This document shows positions 47,313-55,990 of a DNA stretch of 64,000 nucleotides, in pieces (position 1 is the stretch's first letter; the number at the start of each line of letters is the position of its first letter). A program made the position numbers and the translations under genes. A model generated the notes under the pieces. It did no database searches and had not been told where the DNA came from. It was given only the letters and a program-made list of their open reading frames with translations. Source of the DNA: Amphritea pacifica (GTDB taxonomy: Bacteria > Pseudomonadota > Gammaproteobacteria > Pseudomonadales > Balneatricaceae); assembly GCF_016924145.1 (NCBI RefSeq), contig NZ_JAFFZO010000008.1, positions 40,501 to 104,500 of the forward strand, written 5' to 3'.

Positions 47313-48479
47313 TTACTCACTAAACAGACTGAGCAGTTCACCATATCCCTCGGCAGCCAGTTGCTCCCGCGGAATAAAACGCAGTGCCGCTGAGTTGATA
47401 CAGTAACGCAGCCCGGTGGGTTGCGGACCATCGCTGAACAGATGCCCCAGATGGGAATCGGCAAACTGACTGCGAACTTCGGTACGGGTCATAAAGAACT
47501 TTGTATCGGTATGCTCCGTCACCGCAGTGGGGGTGATCGGCCGGGTAAAGCTGGGCCATCCGGTGCCGGATTTAAACTTGTCTGTGGACGAGAACAGGGG
47601 TTCACCGCTGACGATATCCACGTAGATCCCCGCCCGCTTCTCATTCCAGAACTCATTCTGAAACGCCCGCTCGGTGCCCTCCTCCTGAGTCACCTCATAT
47701 TGCAGTTCGGTCAGTGTGTCGCGCAGCTGCTTTTCAGAGGGTTTTCTGAATTGCGCGAAACGGCTGGCCGCTGCGGCCTTCTGGGTGGCATCTTTCATCG
47801 GGGTTGCGGCCTGTGGCAGATCACGGCCGAACTGAGTAAAGTCCGGGTGCAGGTCATCGCCCCAGGTTTTCTCCAGATACTGATCGCGACCGGAACGGAA
47901 GCGGTAGTATTTATACCTGAGGGGATTATGCTTGTAATAATCCTGATGATACTCCTCAGCCGGGTAAAACCGGGTCAGTGGGGTCAGCTCTGTTGCTAAC
48001 GGTTTGCTATAGCGGCCAGAGGCTGCCAGCTCCTGCATCGATTTTTCTGCAATCAGGCGTTGCTGTTGGTTGTGATAGAACACCGCCGGGCGGTACTGAT
48101 TACCCCGGTCAACAAATGAGCCATCGCCATCGGTGGGGTCCATCTGACGCCAGAGGGACTGCAACAAGCCTGCATAGGTAATCACTTTGGGGTCATAATA
48201 GACCTGCACCGATTCTGTGTGCCCGGTGGTGCCGGAGGAGACCTGTTTATAGGTTGGGTTGATCGCCTGACCACCGGCGTAACCGGAGATCGCCTCTACT
48301 ACCCCGGGTAGCTTTTCAAAGCCCGCTTCGGTACACCAGAAGCAGCCTCCGGCAAAGGTGGCGACTTTCAGACCCTGTTGTTCAAGATCTTCGCGCACCA
48401 CGGTCTCCGGACCGGCGGTTACGCTGAGTACGGTTATGCCCGTCAGGGCGACCAGAAACACCGCTATCTTTGTTCTCAT
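47313..48479 (-). CDS. msrAB: Exported methionine sulfoxide reductase, MsrA-MsrB fusion
   Basis: This 388-residue precursor has a signal peptide (about 1-22). MsrA (about 35-200) has catalytic Cys in [19 protein letters not shown]. MsrB (about 245-375) has [13 protein letters not shown] with catalytic Cys, [11 protein letters not shown] and [11 protein letters not shown]. The zinc-binding Cys pairs of many MsrB proteins are absent ([15 protein letters not shown]), as in the zinc-free type. It repairs both S- and R-methionine sulfoxide in exported proteins. The electron donor (a DsbD-like or thioredoxin-like protein) is not in the window. Confidence 0.93.
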   Translation of the reverse strand: MRTKIAVFLVALTGITVLSVTAGPETVVREDLEQQGLKVATFAGGCFWCTEAGFEKLPGVVEAISGYAGGQAINPTYKQVSSGTTGHTESVQVYYDPKVITYAGLLQSLWRQMDPTDGDGSFVDRGNQYRPAVFYHNQQQRLIAEKSMQELAASGRYSKPLATELTPLTRFYPAEEYHQDYYKHNPLRYKYYRFRSGRDQYLEKTWGDDLHPDFTQFGRDLPQAATPMKDATQKAAAASRFAQFRKPSEKQLRDTLTELQYEVTQEEGTERAFQNEFWNEKRAGIYVDIVSGEPLFSSTDKFKSGTGWPSFTRPITPTAVTEHTDTKFFMTRTEVRSQFADSHLGHLFSDGPQPTGLRYCINSAALRFIPREQLAAEGYGELLSLFSE

Positions 48480-48630
48480 CGTTTAATACTCCACAAACAC
48501 TGAATGATCTAAGCCTACCGCCGGGCAATGAAATCAAACTGAAAATTCCAAAATGGTGATGTTCGCTTTGACCCCTGAACAGAGCTGTAGTATTGGTTGA
48601 TCTGTAAGCACTGAGATAAATGGAATACTG

Positions 48631-49323
48631 ATGCCAAGTAGAAATGCGAGTGTCCTCCTGGATGAGCTGCCAGCGATTGAACAGGGATGTGTGATACAGG
48701 TGAGTGATGCTGGTGGAGGCCTTAAATATATCTCCCGTTTCTTTGGTGTTGATGGCAAGGTGGTGATCACCCGTTTACCGGCGGTCTCGCAGCTGAAAAA
48801 AAGCGGTATGGGGACCGATGAACTGACCTACCGGGATACGTTTACCAGTAAACGAAAGCTGGTGATGCGGATGATCTCCCATGGCCGGGTTTATGCCTTT
48901 GAAACCGAAGTTGTTGATCTCTTCCTGCAGGGCGGCAGGTTGCTGATGACAAGCTATCCAAAGAAGATTCAGTCGCGGCTGTTGCGCAAGGAACCACGCT
49001 ATCCCTGTGCGATTCCGGCTGAGCTGGTGATTGGTGAAAACAGTATCAGCGGCATTATGGTCAACTTCAGCAGCGGCGGCGGGCTGCTGAAACTGACGTC
49101 ATTGGAGGATTCTGAACTGTTGCAGACTGCCCGTAGCGAACAGCAGGAGTGTATTCTGAGGCTGCAGCTGCCCTTTGATGAGCAACTCTCGGAAGTGCAC
49201 TCCAGGGTGATGTCGTTGTCGGTGGCCGATCAGCAGGTGGGGGTCGCGTTTACCGCTGATCGTGATGTGATTCTGCGTTACATTACAGCGCTGAAACTGG
49301 AGTCTATCAGGGATCATTTCTGA
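48631..49323 (+). CDS. YcgR-like PilZ-domain c-di-GMP-binding protein
   Basis: This 230-residue protein has an N-terminal YcgR-type beta domain (about 1-115, e.g. RDTFTSKRKLVMRMISHGRVYAFETEV) and a C-terminal PilZ domain (about 120-225). The PilZ RxxxR motif is present (LRKEPRYPC). The second motif, normally (D/N)xSxxG, reads NFSSGG, so binding is plausible. YcgR-family proteins slow flagellar motors when c-di-GMP is high. No flagellar gene is near. With FimX this is the second c-di-GMP effector in the window. Confidence 0.85.
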   Translation: MPSRNASVLLDELPAIEQGCVIQVSDAGGGLKYISRFFGVDGKVVITRLPAVSQLKKSGMGTDELTYRDTFTSKRKLVMRMISHGRVYAFETEVVDLFLQGGRLLMTSYPKKIQSRLLRKEPRYPCAIPAELVIGENSISGIMVNFSSGGGLLKLTSLEDSELLQTARSEQQECILRLQLPFDEQLSEVHSRVMSLSVADQQVGVAFTADRDVILRYITALKLESIRDHF

Positions 49324-49381
49324 TCCGGGTATTGTCTGTCGCGACTGCGTTCCGTGTTATCTGTTTAGCACCTGGATCCTC

Positions 49382-51613
49382 CTACATCAGGGTAACCGAA
49401 CCGTTGCCCTCGGGTCTGATACTGCCGATGGCACAGGCTTCGGGGTAGCCTGCTGCCTGGAGTTCGGCAACCACCGCATCCGCCTGATCTGAACTGACCG
49501 CTGCGAGCAGTCCGCCAGCGGTTTGCGGGTCAAACAGCAGCTCGGTTAATGTGTCACCACTGAACTCATCCAGGTTATCCAGGAACGGCGAAAATTTCCG
49601 GTTCTGAGGGTGAAGAGAGCTGAACAGCCCCGCTCGCAGGCAAGCCAGAGCACCTTCCATGACCGGCAGCTTCTCCAGCCATAGCCGGGCACCGAGGCTG
49701 GAGCCGTCGAGCATCTCATGCAGATGACCCAGCAGGCCAAAACCGGTGATATCGGTACAGGCATGCGCTCCGGCAGCGGTGAGAATTTTGCTGGCGCGGT
49801 AGTTGGAGTGCAGCATATGTTGCAGCGCCTGACTTATCCAGCGTCCCTGCGCCTGGCTGCGCATATCGCTGGCAAACAGCGTGCCGGTGCCCAGGGGTTT
49901 GGTGATGATTAACCGGTCTCCCGGTTGCAGCCCCTGTTTGGTGAGCAGTTGCTGACGTTCGGCCAGACCATTAATGGTGAAGCCCAGCGTCAGTTCGGCA
50001 CCTTCCGATGTGTGGCCGCCGATCAGGCCGATGCCGCATTCGGTAAACACCTTACTGGCACCCAGCAACAGATGGCGCAACCGCTGTTCAACAATCTCAT
50101 CGCTGGCATAGGGCAGGCAGACAATCGCCTGAGCACTGTGCGGGATTGCCCCCATGGCGAAGATATCCCCCAGCGCATGGTTTGCCGCAATCTGACCAAA
50201 CAGATAATCATCGCTGACCAGTTGACGGAAACTATCGACTGACTGCACCAATAGCTTGCCCGGTGGTACCTCTATGACTGCAGCATCATCGGGCCGGTTC
50301 AGACCGATCTCAATGTCGTTGGGCGGTGGTGGCAGCTGTTTCAGCACCCGGTTCAGAATACTGTGGCCCACTTTGGCGCCGCAGCCACCACAACGCATAT
50401 CCGGATTTTCGATTTTCAGTTGTGCCCCGGGAATCTGATCAGGCAGTTGAGTCAGATCGCTGAAACGTTGCATGAACTTCTGATCAATACGGTCTTTCCA
50501 GCGCCACACCCAGAATCCGGCAAAACTGAAGGGCCCACGGGAGGCAACTGCATAGCGATCACCAGTGCTGATCAGACTGAGAAACTGTTGCTGTGGCCGG
50601 AAACGGATCAGGGGTTGACCGGCGAGGGCGGCCAGCAGGTTGCGTAGTAACGGGGCTCCCTGACGTACCGCAAACACCCCCGCTTTGGGGCGCGGGTGGT
50701 TAACCATATCGGCAATATCACCGGTGGCAAATATCTCCGGGTGGGAGAGCGATTGCAGATAGTCATTGACCCGGATGCAACCGTTATCAGCGCATTCAAG
50801 TCCCGCCCGGGCGGGCCATTGGGCGCCGCTGGCGGAGGTTGCCCAGATTATCTCGTCCAGTTCGAGAACTTCTCCGGTGTCGCTGATCACTCGTCCCTGT
50901 TTTACCTGAGCGACGCGGAACCCGGTGTGCAGCGCAATGTTTCGCTGTTTCAACACGTTCAGATAGCGTTTTTTTACCCGGTTATTGTGGCCTGTCAGAA
51001 TCTGCTGTGGACCGCAAATAATATGGAAATGCAGATGGCTGGTACGCCGCTGCTCTTTACTGAGTAGCTTGTGCAGTTTGTACTGCATCGCCAGCATCAC
51101 TTCAACCGCACTGGCACCGCCACCGACTGTACCGATATGAATATCCTGCTGGTCATCCCCCTGCAGCACACGGTTTTGTAAGGCGTCCCAGTAAGCCAGT
51201 AACGGTTTAACCGGTTTAACCCCGGTGGTGAACTCTGCTGCGCCGGGAATGGTGCTCAGATCGGGGGTTGAACCGGTGTCGATACTCAGCAGATCGTAAC
51301 TGAAATCAGGGTGGTTAAGGCACTGCACAGTGCGGTTGAGCGGATCGATGCCGGTCACCGTGTCTTCTATAAAGTCGATTCCGGCATAGCGGCAGAAACG
51401 GCCCAGGTCGATATGTACCTGATCGAAACTGTAATGTCCGGCAATTAATCCTGGCAGCATGCCGGAATAGGGGGTCTGCACCAGGTTAGAGATCAGGGTA
51501 ATGCGCACCCCTGCGGGCTTGTTCATTGCCATCATGAGCAGGGCAATAGCGTGGGCGTGTCCACCTCCGATTAAGATCAGATGTTTACTGGCGGGGGTAG
51601 GGTCCTGTTGCAT
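49382..51613 (-). CDS. selD: Fused NADH-dehydrogenase-like flavoprotein and selenide, water dikinase
   Basis: This 743-residue two-part protein has an N-terminal FAD/NAD-binding module (about 1-395: LIGGGHAHAIALLMM, VGGGASAVEVMLAM, EIFATGDIADMVNHPRPKAGVFAVRQG) and a C-terminal SelD (about 405-740). The latter has the Cys-type active-site text MRCGGCGAKVG, ASAHALGDIFAMGA-like NHALGDIFAMGAIPHSAQA, GGHTSEGAELTLGF and LHEMLDGSS. SelD makes selenophosphate. The fusion is a known architecture in several bacteria, where the flavoprotein is thought to help supply reduced selenium. No selA, selB or mnmH is in the window, so whether it serves selenocysteine or selenouridine is open. Confidence 0.9.
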   Translation of the reverse strand: MQQDPTPASKHLILIGGGHAHAIALLMMAMNKPAGVRITLISNLVQTPYSGMLPGLIAGHYSFDQVHIDLGRFCRYAGIDFIEDTVTGIDPLNRTVQCLNHPDFSYDLLSIDTGSTPDLSTIPGAAEFTTGVKPVKPLLAYWDALQNRVLQGDDQQDIHIGTVGGGASAVEVMLAMQYKLHKLLSKEQRRTSHLHFHIICGPQQILTGHNNRVKKRYLNVLKQRNIALHTGFRVAQVKQGRVISDTGEVLELDEIIWATSASGAQWPARAGLECADNGCIRVNDYLQSLSHPEIFATGDIADMVNHPRPKAGVFAVRQGAPLLRNLLAALAGQPLIRFRPQQQFLSLISTGDRYAVASRGPFSFAGFWVWRWKDRIDQKFMQRFSDLTQLPDQIPGAQLKIENPDMRCGGCGAKVGHSILNRVLKQLPPPPNDIEIGLNRPDDAAVIEVPPGKLLVQSVDSFRQLVSDDYLFGQIAANHALGDIFAMGAIPHSAQAIVCLPYASDEIVEQRLRHLLLGASKVFTECGIGLIGGHTSEGAELTLGFTINGLAERQQLLTKQGLQPGDRLIITKPLGTGTLFASDMRSQAQGRWISQALQHMLHSNYRASKILTAAGAHACTDITGFGLLGHLHEMLDGSSLGARLWLEKLPVMEGALACLRAGLFSSLHPQNRKFSPFLDNLDEFSGDTLTELLFDPQTAGGLLAAVSSDQADAVVAELQAAGYPEACAIGSIRPEGNGSVTLM

Positions 51614-51670
51614 CGGTGCTCGGCCTGTGAAAAAAGTTTGCTATATATTAGCGAATAAATGGCCAGAGAT

Positions 51671-51701
51671 AAGAAAAAAATACCGGGTGATTGCACCCGG
51701 T
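51671..51701 (-). terminator. Terminator of the candidate small RNA
   Basis: An 8-bp perfect stem with loop CAAT on the minus strand is followed by ATTTTTTTCTT. It could also act as a weak barrier before selD, which lies immediately beyond and on the same strand. Confidence 0.8.
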
Positions 51702-51893
51702 CAATATTAACAAGAGCCTGATATTACCAGCGGGCATGCTGGTAAGCGCTGCAAGGCCAGCGTTTACCATAAACATGATCCCATCGCTGCATATCATTGC
51801 CCGTAAGCAAGACGCAGAAGCTGGCCAAATCAGTCTCTGCGCCGCAGGCAGATAACCGGTGAGGTGAGAGTTATCTGCCAGTACTTATGGACA
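51671..51893 (-). ncRNA. Candidate Fur-regulated small RNA, about 220 nt
   Basis: A leftward transcription unit is defined entirely by signals: a sigma70 promoter with a Fur box, an expected start near 51893, a 10-bp hairpin (GGCAGATAAC / GTTATCTGCC, 51847-51879), a second 8-bp hairpin (TTACCAGC / GCTGGTAA, 51724-51745), and a textbook terminator (ACCGGGTG / CACCCGGT, 51682-51701, then T7 on the minus strand at 51680-51674). No convincing protein is encoded; the longest frame is a short Trp-rich one without a good start. This is the make-up of an iron-stress sRNA functionally like RyhB or PrrF, but I recognise no shared sequence. Existence is inferred from signals. Confidence 0.6.
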
Positions 51894-51899
51894 GCGCTG

Positions 51900-51928
51900 A
51901 TATTAATGCAAATGAGAATGACTATCAA
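51900..51928 (-). promoter_or_regulatory. Sigma70 promoter overlapped by a Fur box
   Basis: Minus strand: -35 TTGATA (51928-51923), 17-base spacer, -10 TAATAT (51905-51900). Plus strand 51908-51926 reads GCAAATGAGAATGACTATC, matching the 19-base Fur consensus at 14 positions and filling the spacer, so bound Fur would block polymerase. Confidence 0.7.
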
Positions 51929-52035
51929 TAGTATTTGTTGGTTTTGTTGCTTATAAACTGACCCGGCCTCACAGCTGCCGTTTTTGCAGGGGCTGAGAGG
52001 GGTTATAAGTCGCTGTGCAAAGGTTTTCCCAAAGG

Positions 52036-52044
52036 ATATCCACA
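52036..52044 (+). other. DnaA-box-like site
   Basis: ATATCCACA differs from TTATCCACA at one base, with GGGGATAAA nearby. It lies 104 bases before the GCS2 gene. It may be chance or a DnaA-regulated or titration site. Confidence 0.35.
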
Positions 52045-52147
52045 GAAACCGGGGATAAAAACTGATCCTGTCATTGCGTATTAACATTGAAGAATAACCG
52101 GGCTGCGTCTTAACTGAATGTAACCAGACACCGGAGTGGAACTGATA

Positions 52148-53638
52148 ATGGGACTTGAGATTAAAAAATCTGAATTTACCCGGCAGGACTATGAGCGTTT
52201 TACCCGCAGGTTGTTTGCTAATCTCGATGAGCTGGCGCAATTGTTGCGAGAGCCAGGCTTTGGCCTGGGAGCGGCTACCCTGGGGGCCGAGCTGGAGCTC
52301 TACATCGTTGATAAACTGGGGCGGCCGCTACCGGTGAACAGTGAGGTTCAGAAGCAACTGGGAGACCCACAGCTGACTCTGGAGCTGAATCGTTACAATC
52401 TTGAATATAATCTGACCCCGGTCGGTATAGAGGGCAGGCCATTTTCAGCTATCGAGGCTGAAATCCGCAAAATACTGGAACGGCTCAATGGGCTCGCTGA
52501 GCCTCTCGATGGCCGGGTGTTACCGATCGGTATTTTGCCGACACTGCAGCGAAAAGATTTTGGCCTGCATGCGATGACCGATCTGTCCCGTTATCATGCG
52601 CTGACCCGGGCGCTGGCTGAGATGCGGGGAGAGACCGTCGCGATTCGCATCGATGGTGAAGATCCGATCTCCCTGCGCGCTTCTGACGTCACCCTGGAGG
52701 GGGCGAATACTTCACTGCAGATGCACTATCGTGTTACCCCGCAGCAGTTTGCCGACAGCTATAATGCGATTCAGCTGGTCACTCCTCTGGTACTGGCGAT
52801 CTCGGCCAATTCACCGTTCCTGCTGGGCAACCGGCTCTGGCATGAAACCCGGGTACCACTGTTCAAACAGGCTATCGATGGCAGCGGTAACTGTTCGGTG
52901 AAAACCGGAGAGGCTGAGCGCGTGAGTTTTGGCCATGGTTGGGTCAGGCATGGGGTTCATGAGCTGTTTGCCGAAGCCGTCTACCTGCATAAGCCGATTC
53001 TGCCGGTGTGTGAAAGCGGCCATCGCCGTCCCGCTAAGACCGCTCAGGGAGCCGATAGCCACACTCTGTTTGAGCTGACACTGCATCAGGGGACTGTCTG
53101 GCCCTGGAATCGTCCGGTGTACGATCCGGTTGATGGCGGGCATCTGCGTATTGAGATCCGCTCATTACCGGCGGGACCCAGTCCCTGCGATATGATGGCA
53201 AATGCGGCGCTGATTATCGGCCTGGCCGAAGGGCTGCGTGGCCGCATCGAGGAGATTATTCCGGCGATGCCCTTCAAAACCCTGGAGTATAATTTTTATC
53301 AGGCCGCCCGCTTTGGTATGGGCGCGAAACTGATGTGGCCCAGTGGTCCCCGTGAACAGTTAACCCGGCGTGCGGCGGTGGATATTGTGGCTGCACTGTT
53401 GCCGGTGGCCCGGAAAGGCTTACTGAGGGCGGGAATCGATGCCGCAGAAGCTGATCACTATCTGGGGATTATCCGCCAGCGCCTGCAGGCGAAAACCAAT
53501 GGTGCCAGCTGGCAGCTAAGACAGTTTGAACGGTTATCAGCATCACTGGTAAAGCGACGGGCGTTGCGATCTATGCTGGAACACTACATTGATCACTGTG
53601 GCAACAATCGTCCGGTGGCTGAATGGGAGGATATCTGA
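52148..53638 (+). CDS. Glutamate-cysteine ligase-like protein (GCS2/COG2170 type)
   Basis: The start MGLEIKKSEFTRQDYERF at 52148 has GGAGTGGA upstream; a GTG four codons earlier is possible. The 496-residue protein belongs to the GCS2 ligase family: LGAELELYIVD (Mg/ATP glutamates), LELNRYNLEYNLTP, and HLRIEIRSLPAGPSPCDMMANAAL. Such enzymes join the gamma-carboxyl of glutamate to an amine using ATP. The family includes gamma-glutamylcysteine ligase but also ligases for other amines. Its stop overlaps the start of an aspartoacylase-like amidohydrolase (TGATG), a pairing that argues for a specific pathway other than plain glutathione synthesis. Substrates are unknown. Confidence 0.82.
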   Translation: MGLEIKKSEFTRQDYERFTRRLFANLDELAQLLREPGFGLGAATLGAELELYIVDKLGRPLPVNSEVQKQLGDPQLTLELNRYNLEYNLTPVGIEGRPFSAIEAEIRKILERLNGLAEPLDGRVLPIGILPTLQRKDFGLHAMTDLSRYHALTRALAEMRGETVAIRIDGEDPISLRASDVTLEGANTSLQMHYRVTPQQFADSYNAIQLVTPLVLAISANSPFLLGNRLWHETRVPLFKQAIDGSGNCSVKTGEAERVSFGHGWVRHGVHELFAEAVYLHKPILPVCESGHRRPAKTAQGADSHTLFELTLHQGTVWPWNRPVYDPVDGGHLRIEIRSLPAGPSPCDMMANAALIIGLAEGLRGRIEEIIPAMPFKTLEYNFYQAARFGMGAKLMWPSGPREQLTRRAAVDIVAALLPVARKGLLRAGIDAAEADHYLGIIRQRLQAKTNGASWQLRQFERLSASLVKRRALRSMLEHYIDHCGNNRPVAEWEDI

Positions 53639-54705
53639 TGCCACGACAATCACACCCGATACAGTTTATTCATAATCCTGATCCGGCCTCTCTGCCACCG
53701 GAGGTGGAGCTGTTTCTAAGGCGTCTGGGTGGCCCCACTCTGATTGTGGTGGATGGCCGGGATAACAGCCGCTGCCGGGCTGTCGCTACCCTGCTGCATG
53801 GCAATGAGCCTTCCGGCGTTAAAGCTCTGCTTAAATGGCTGCGCACGGGCGAGCGTCCTGCGGTCCGGCTGATCTGCCTGATCGCTTCCGTTCAGACCGC
53901 CCTGCATGAGACGCTTTTCTGTCATCGTCAGATACCAGGACAGCGGGATTTAAACCGCTGTTTTGCTCCTCCATTTGAGGATAATCCGGGACATATTGCC
54001 CGGCACTTCATCGAACTGCTGGCGCAGTATCAGCCAGAAGCTCTGCTGGATATTCATAACACCTCCGGCATGAGCCCCGCATTTGGCGTGGTGATCAGTG
54101 AAAGCCCTGAACATGAAGCGCTGGTAGCACTGTTTACCCAGCGAATGATCGTCACGGAGCTGCGTTTAGGAGCACTGATGGAGTTGAGTTGTAAACAGAT
54201 GCCCGTCGTAACCATTGAGTGTGGTGGTGCCGGACAAGCCGGGTCGGACCGGGTGGCAGAGGAGGGGTTACAACGATATCTGTTCAATGAGCAGGTGTTA
54301 CATCCGCCATCCGGGCTGGTAATGGATCTGTATAAAGATGCGGTGAGACTGCAGTTGTTACCCGGTTGCCGGATAGCGTTTGCTGAGCAGCCGGTTGCGG
54401 GGGCTGATCTGACCGTTCCTCCTGATGTGGAGAGGTTTAATTTTGGTACGATACCGGCGCTGACCCGGTTGGGCTGGCTTGGTTCTGAAGGGATGTCGGT
54501 ATTCCGGGTGCAGAGTGCAACGGGGGAAAACCTGCTGCCGCACTATTTCCTCAGCCGGGCTTCAGGGCTCTATTCTGCCCAGCAACTTAAACTGTTTATG
54601 ATCACCACTAACCCGGCGATTGCGCTCAGTGATTGCCTGTTCTACGCCTGTGCCGATATTGAGCTTGATCAGATTGTTGACCCCATTGCTGACAGTGAGC
54701 ACTGA
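53638..54705 (+). CDS. Succinylglutamate desuccinylase/aspartoacylase-family zinc hydrolase
   Basis: The start MPRQSHPIQFIHNPDP at 53638 overlaps the previous stop, with GGGAGG upstream, and gives 355 residues. Zinc ligands of the AstE/AspA fold are visible in LLHGNEPSG (His and Glu) and LLDIHNTSG (His). The substrate-binding text RDLNRCF and a catalytic-Glu region VTIECGGAG follow. The family removes acyl groups from amino-acid amides. Coupled to a GCS2 ligase it might cleave or edit that product. No astABCD genes are near, so this is not the arginine catabolic AstE. Confidence 0.85.
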   Translation: MPRQSHPIQFIHNPDPASLPPEVELFLRRLGGPTLIVVDGRDNSRCRAVATLLHGNEPSGVKALLKWLRTGERPAVRLICLIASVQTALHETLFCHRQIPGQRDLNRCFAPPFEDNPGHIARHFIELLAQYQPEALLDIHNTSGMSPAFGVVISESPEHEALVALFTQRMIVTELRLGALMELSCKQMPVVTIECGGAGQAGSDRVAEEGLQRYLFNEQVLHPPSGLVMDLYKDAVRLQLLPGCRIAFAEQPVAGADLTVPPDVERFNFGTIPALTRLGWLGSEGMSVFRVQSATGENLLPHYFLSRASGLYSAQQLKLFMITTNPAIALSDCLFYACADIELDQIVDPIADSEH

Positions 54706-54790
54706 CCAGAACCTGACCAGCTTTGACGGGGCCCCGTCTGACAGGCGCTGGCGAACCATTACGTGGGTTATGCAGAGTTTTCCCCAGAGG

Positions 54791-54813
54791 TTATGCACAG
54801 ATTCTGTGGGTAA
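54791..54813. other. Inverted pair of DnaA-box-like sites
   Basis: TTATGCACA (54791-54799) matches the DnaA consensus TTATNCACA, and the mirror site TGTGGGTAA (54805-54813) matches it at eight of nine. They sit in the 131-base gap between convergent genes, preceded by GTTTTCCCC text reminiscent of origin regions. Confidence 0.4.
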
Positions 54814-54836
54814 CTTTCACACCAGTTCTGCACGTT

Positions 54837-55904
54837 TCAGAGGCACTTTTTAAGTATCGCAACGCCCTGTTTATACCCCAGTCCGCCATTACCATGAACC
54901 GCGCCAACCTGATGATCGGGGCTGGCGGTGAGTTGCTGATGCATCTCGATCAGACTGTTGAGGGCGGGGTTGTTCCACGGGCCTTTCGCCAGGTTCATCC
55001 CGCCGGTGATCGTGATCAGATGCTGTTCCAGAAAGGCGGGCACCTGCTCCAGCAGGTCGACCAGCCCACTGGTCAGTAAAAAGGCGATCGGCACCACCGG
55101 ATAGCAGGTGTAAACTTCCAGCAGGGCATCACCATTGCGAAACCGTTGGGCGAAGTCGGTATCTGCCTGTTCACAGGCGGCTTTGTAAGCGGTTTCAAGA
55201 TGGGCGTAGCTGACAATGTCTTCTACATGCTGCTGACCATCAGCGGGCAGGAAGCCCAGCCCGACTCCGGCGACCTCAAGGCATTCCTCAGGGGGCACCA
55301 GTTGTTGAGCGATCTCTGCACTGCAGAGCAGTAACCGGCCCGAGAAATCGATCAGCGGATTAGCGCAATCGACCCCTCTGAACAGGGGGGTGATATGGTT
55401 ATACCAGCGCTCATCGGGTAGCTGTTCGGCCAATAACTGATCTGAAACTACGTTTCGGTAACTGCATTTATAGTTTTCAAACAGGTGGTGAGCCAGTTGC
55501 TGAAAGAGCTGAGCATCGGCGCCGTGGCGGTGGATAAACTGTTCCGCCAGTTGATTATAAGCGCTGGTCAGAGGGTAGTCGTCACCATAAATCGCCATCA
55601 GATCAAGCCGTTGCTGGCGCTCATAGCCGCTACGCAGCATATCTTTACCGCTGATCACTACGGCATCGGTTGAACCGCTGATAATCATCTGCCGGGCATC
55701 GGCCAGTGCTTCAATCGGGCCGCAGCCGCTGCGGTAGTGGTGTTGTTCCAGTGTGCTGTGCCAGGGGGTGCTGAGCGGGTCGATGATCAGCTCGGTTAAG
55801 CGGATGCCCTGCTGATGCAGGGTCGCTTCCAGATCCAGGCAGTGCTTCAGAGAGCCGCGATCATCTACGGTTTTTGCGGCGGCAATTATCAGGGCCTGTG
55901 TCAT
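54837..55904 (-). CDS. Thiolase-like protein with atypical active site
   Basis: This 355-residue protein has the thiolase superfamily fold judged from its C-terminal third: ITGGMNLAKGPWNNPALNSLIEMHQQL and AVHGNGGLGYKQGVAILKK, where the HGNGG loop corresponds to the catalytic-His/Gly region of SCP-x-like thiolases. At the usual position of the nucleophilic Cys the text reads YRSGCGPIEALADARQMIISGSTDAVVISG, so a Cys is present but in a different context from canonical CxSG. It may be a non-classical thiolase or an acyl-binding relative. It is not close to the fad genes. Confidence 0.7.
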   Translation of the reverse strand: MTQALIIAAAKTVDDRGSLKHCLDLEATLHQQGIRLTELIIDPLSTPWHSTLEQHHYRSGCGPIEALADARQMIISGSTDAVVISGKDMLRSGYERQQRLDLMAIYGDDYPLTSAYNQLAEQFIHRHGADAQLFQQLAHHLFENYKCSYRNVVSDQLLAEQLPDERWYNHITPLFRGVDCANPLIDFSGRLLLCSAEIAQQLVPPEECLEVAGVGLGFLPADGQQHVEDIVSYAHLETAYKAACEQADTDFAQRFRNGDALLEVYTCYPVVPIAFLLTSGLVDLLEQVPAFLEQHLITITGGMNLAKGPWNNPALNSLIEMHQQLTASPDHQVGAVHGNGGLGYKQGVAILKKCL

Positions 55905-55990
55905 AGCGCTACTCCTCGGGTCGGGGAGGCTATCTTATCAGGGTTTTCCTGTATTTTGTAAGCGCCGGATGATGAATCTCCTCTCGCTGA

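Noticed and set aside
51724-51865. A short Trp-rich frame (…QRWDHVYGKRWPCSAYQHARW) inside the candidate small RNA
   Set aside because: It ends well before the terminator, but no start codon has a convincing ribosome site and its 3' end is a perfect hairpin. I keep it only as the alternative to the non-coding reading.
51830-52240. A 136-residue frame on the minus strand across the selD-GCS2 gap
   Set aside because: It covers the Fur box, the promoter and the start of the GCS2 gene and looks like chance.
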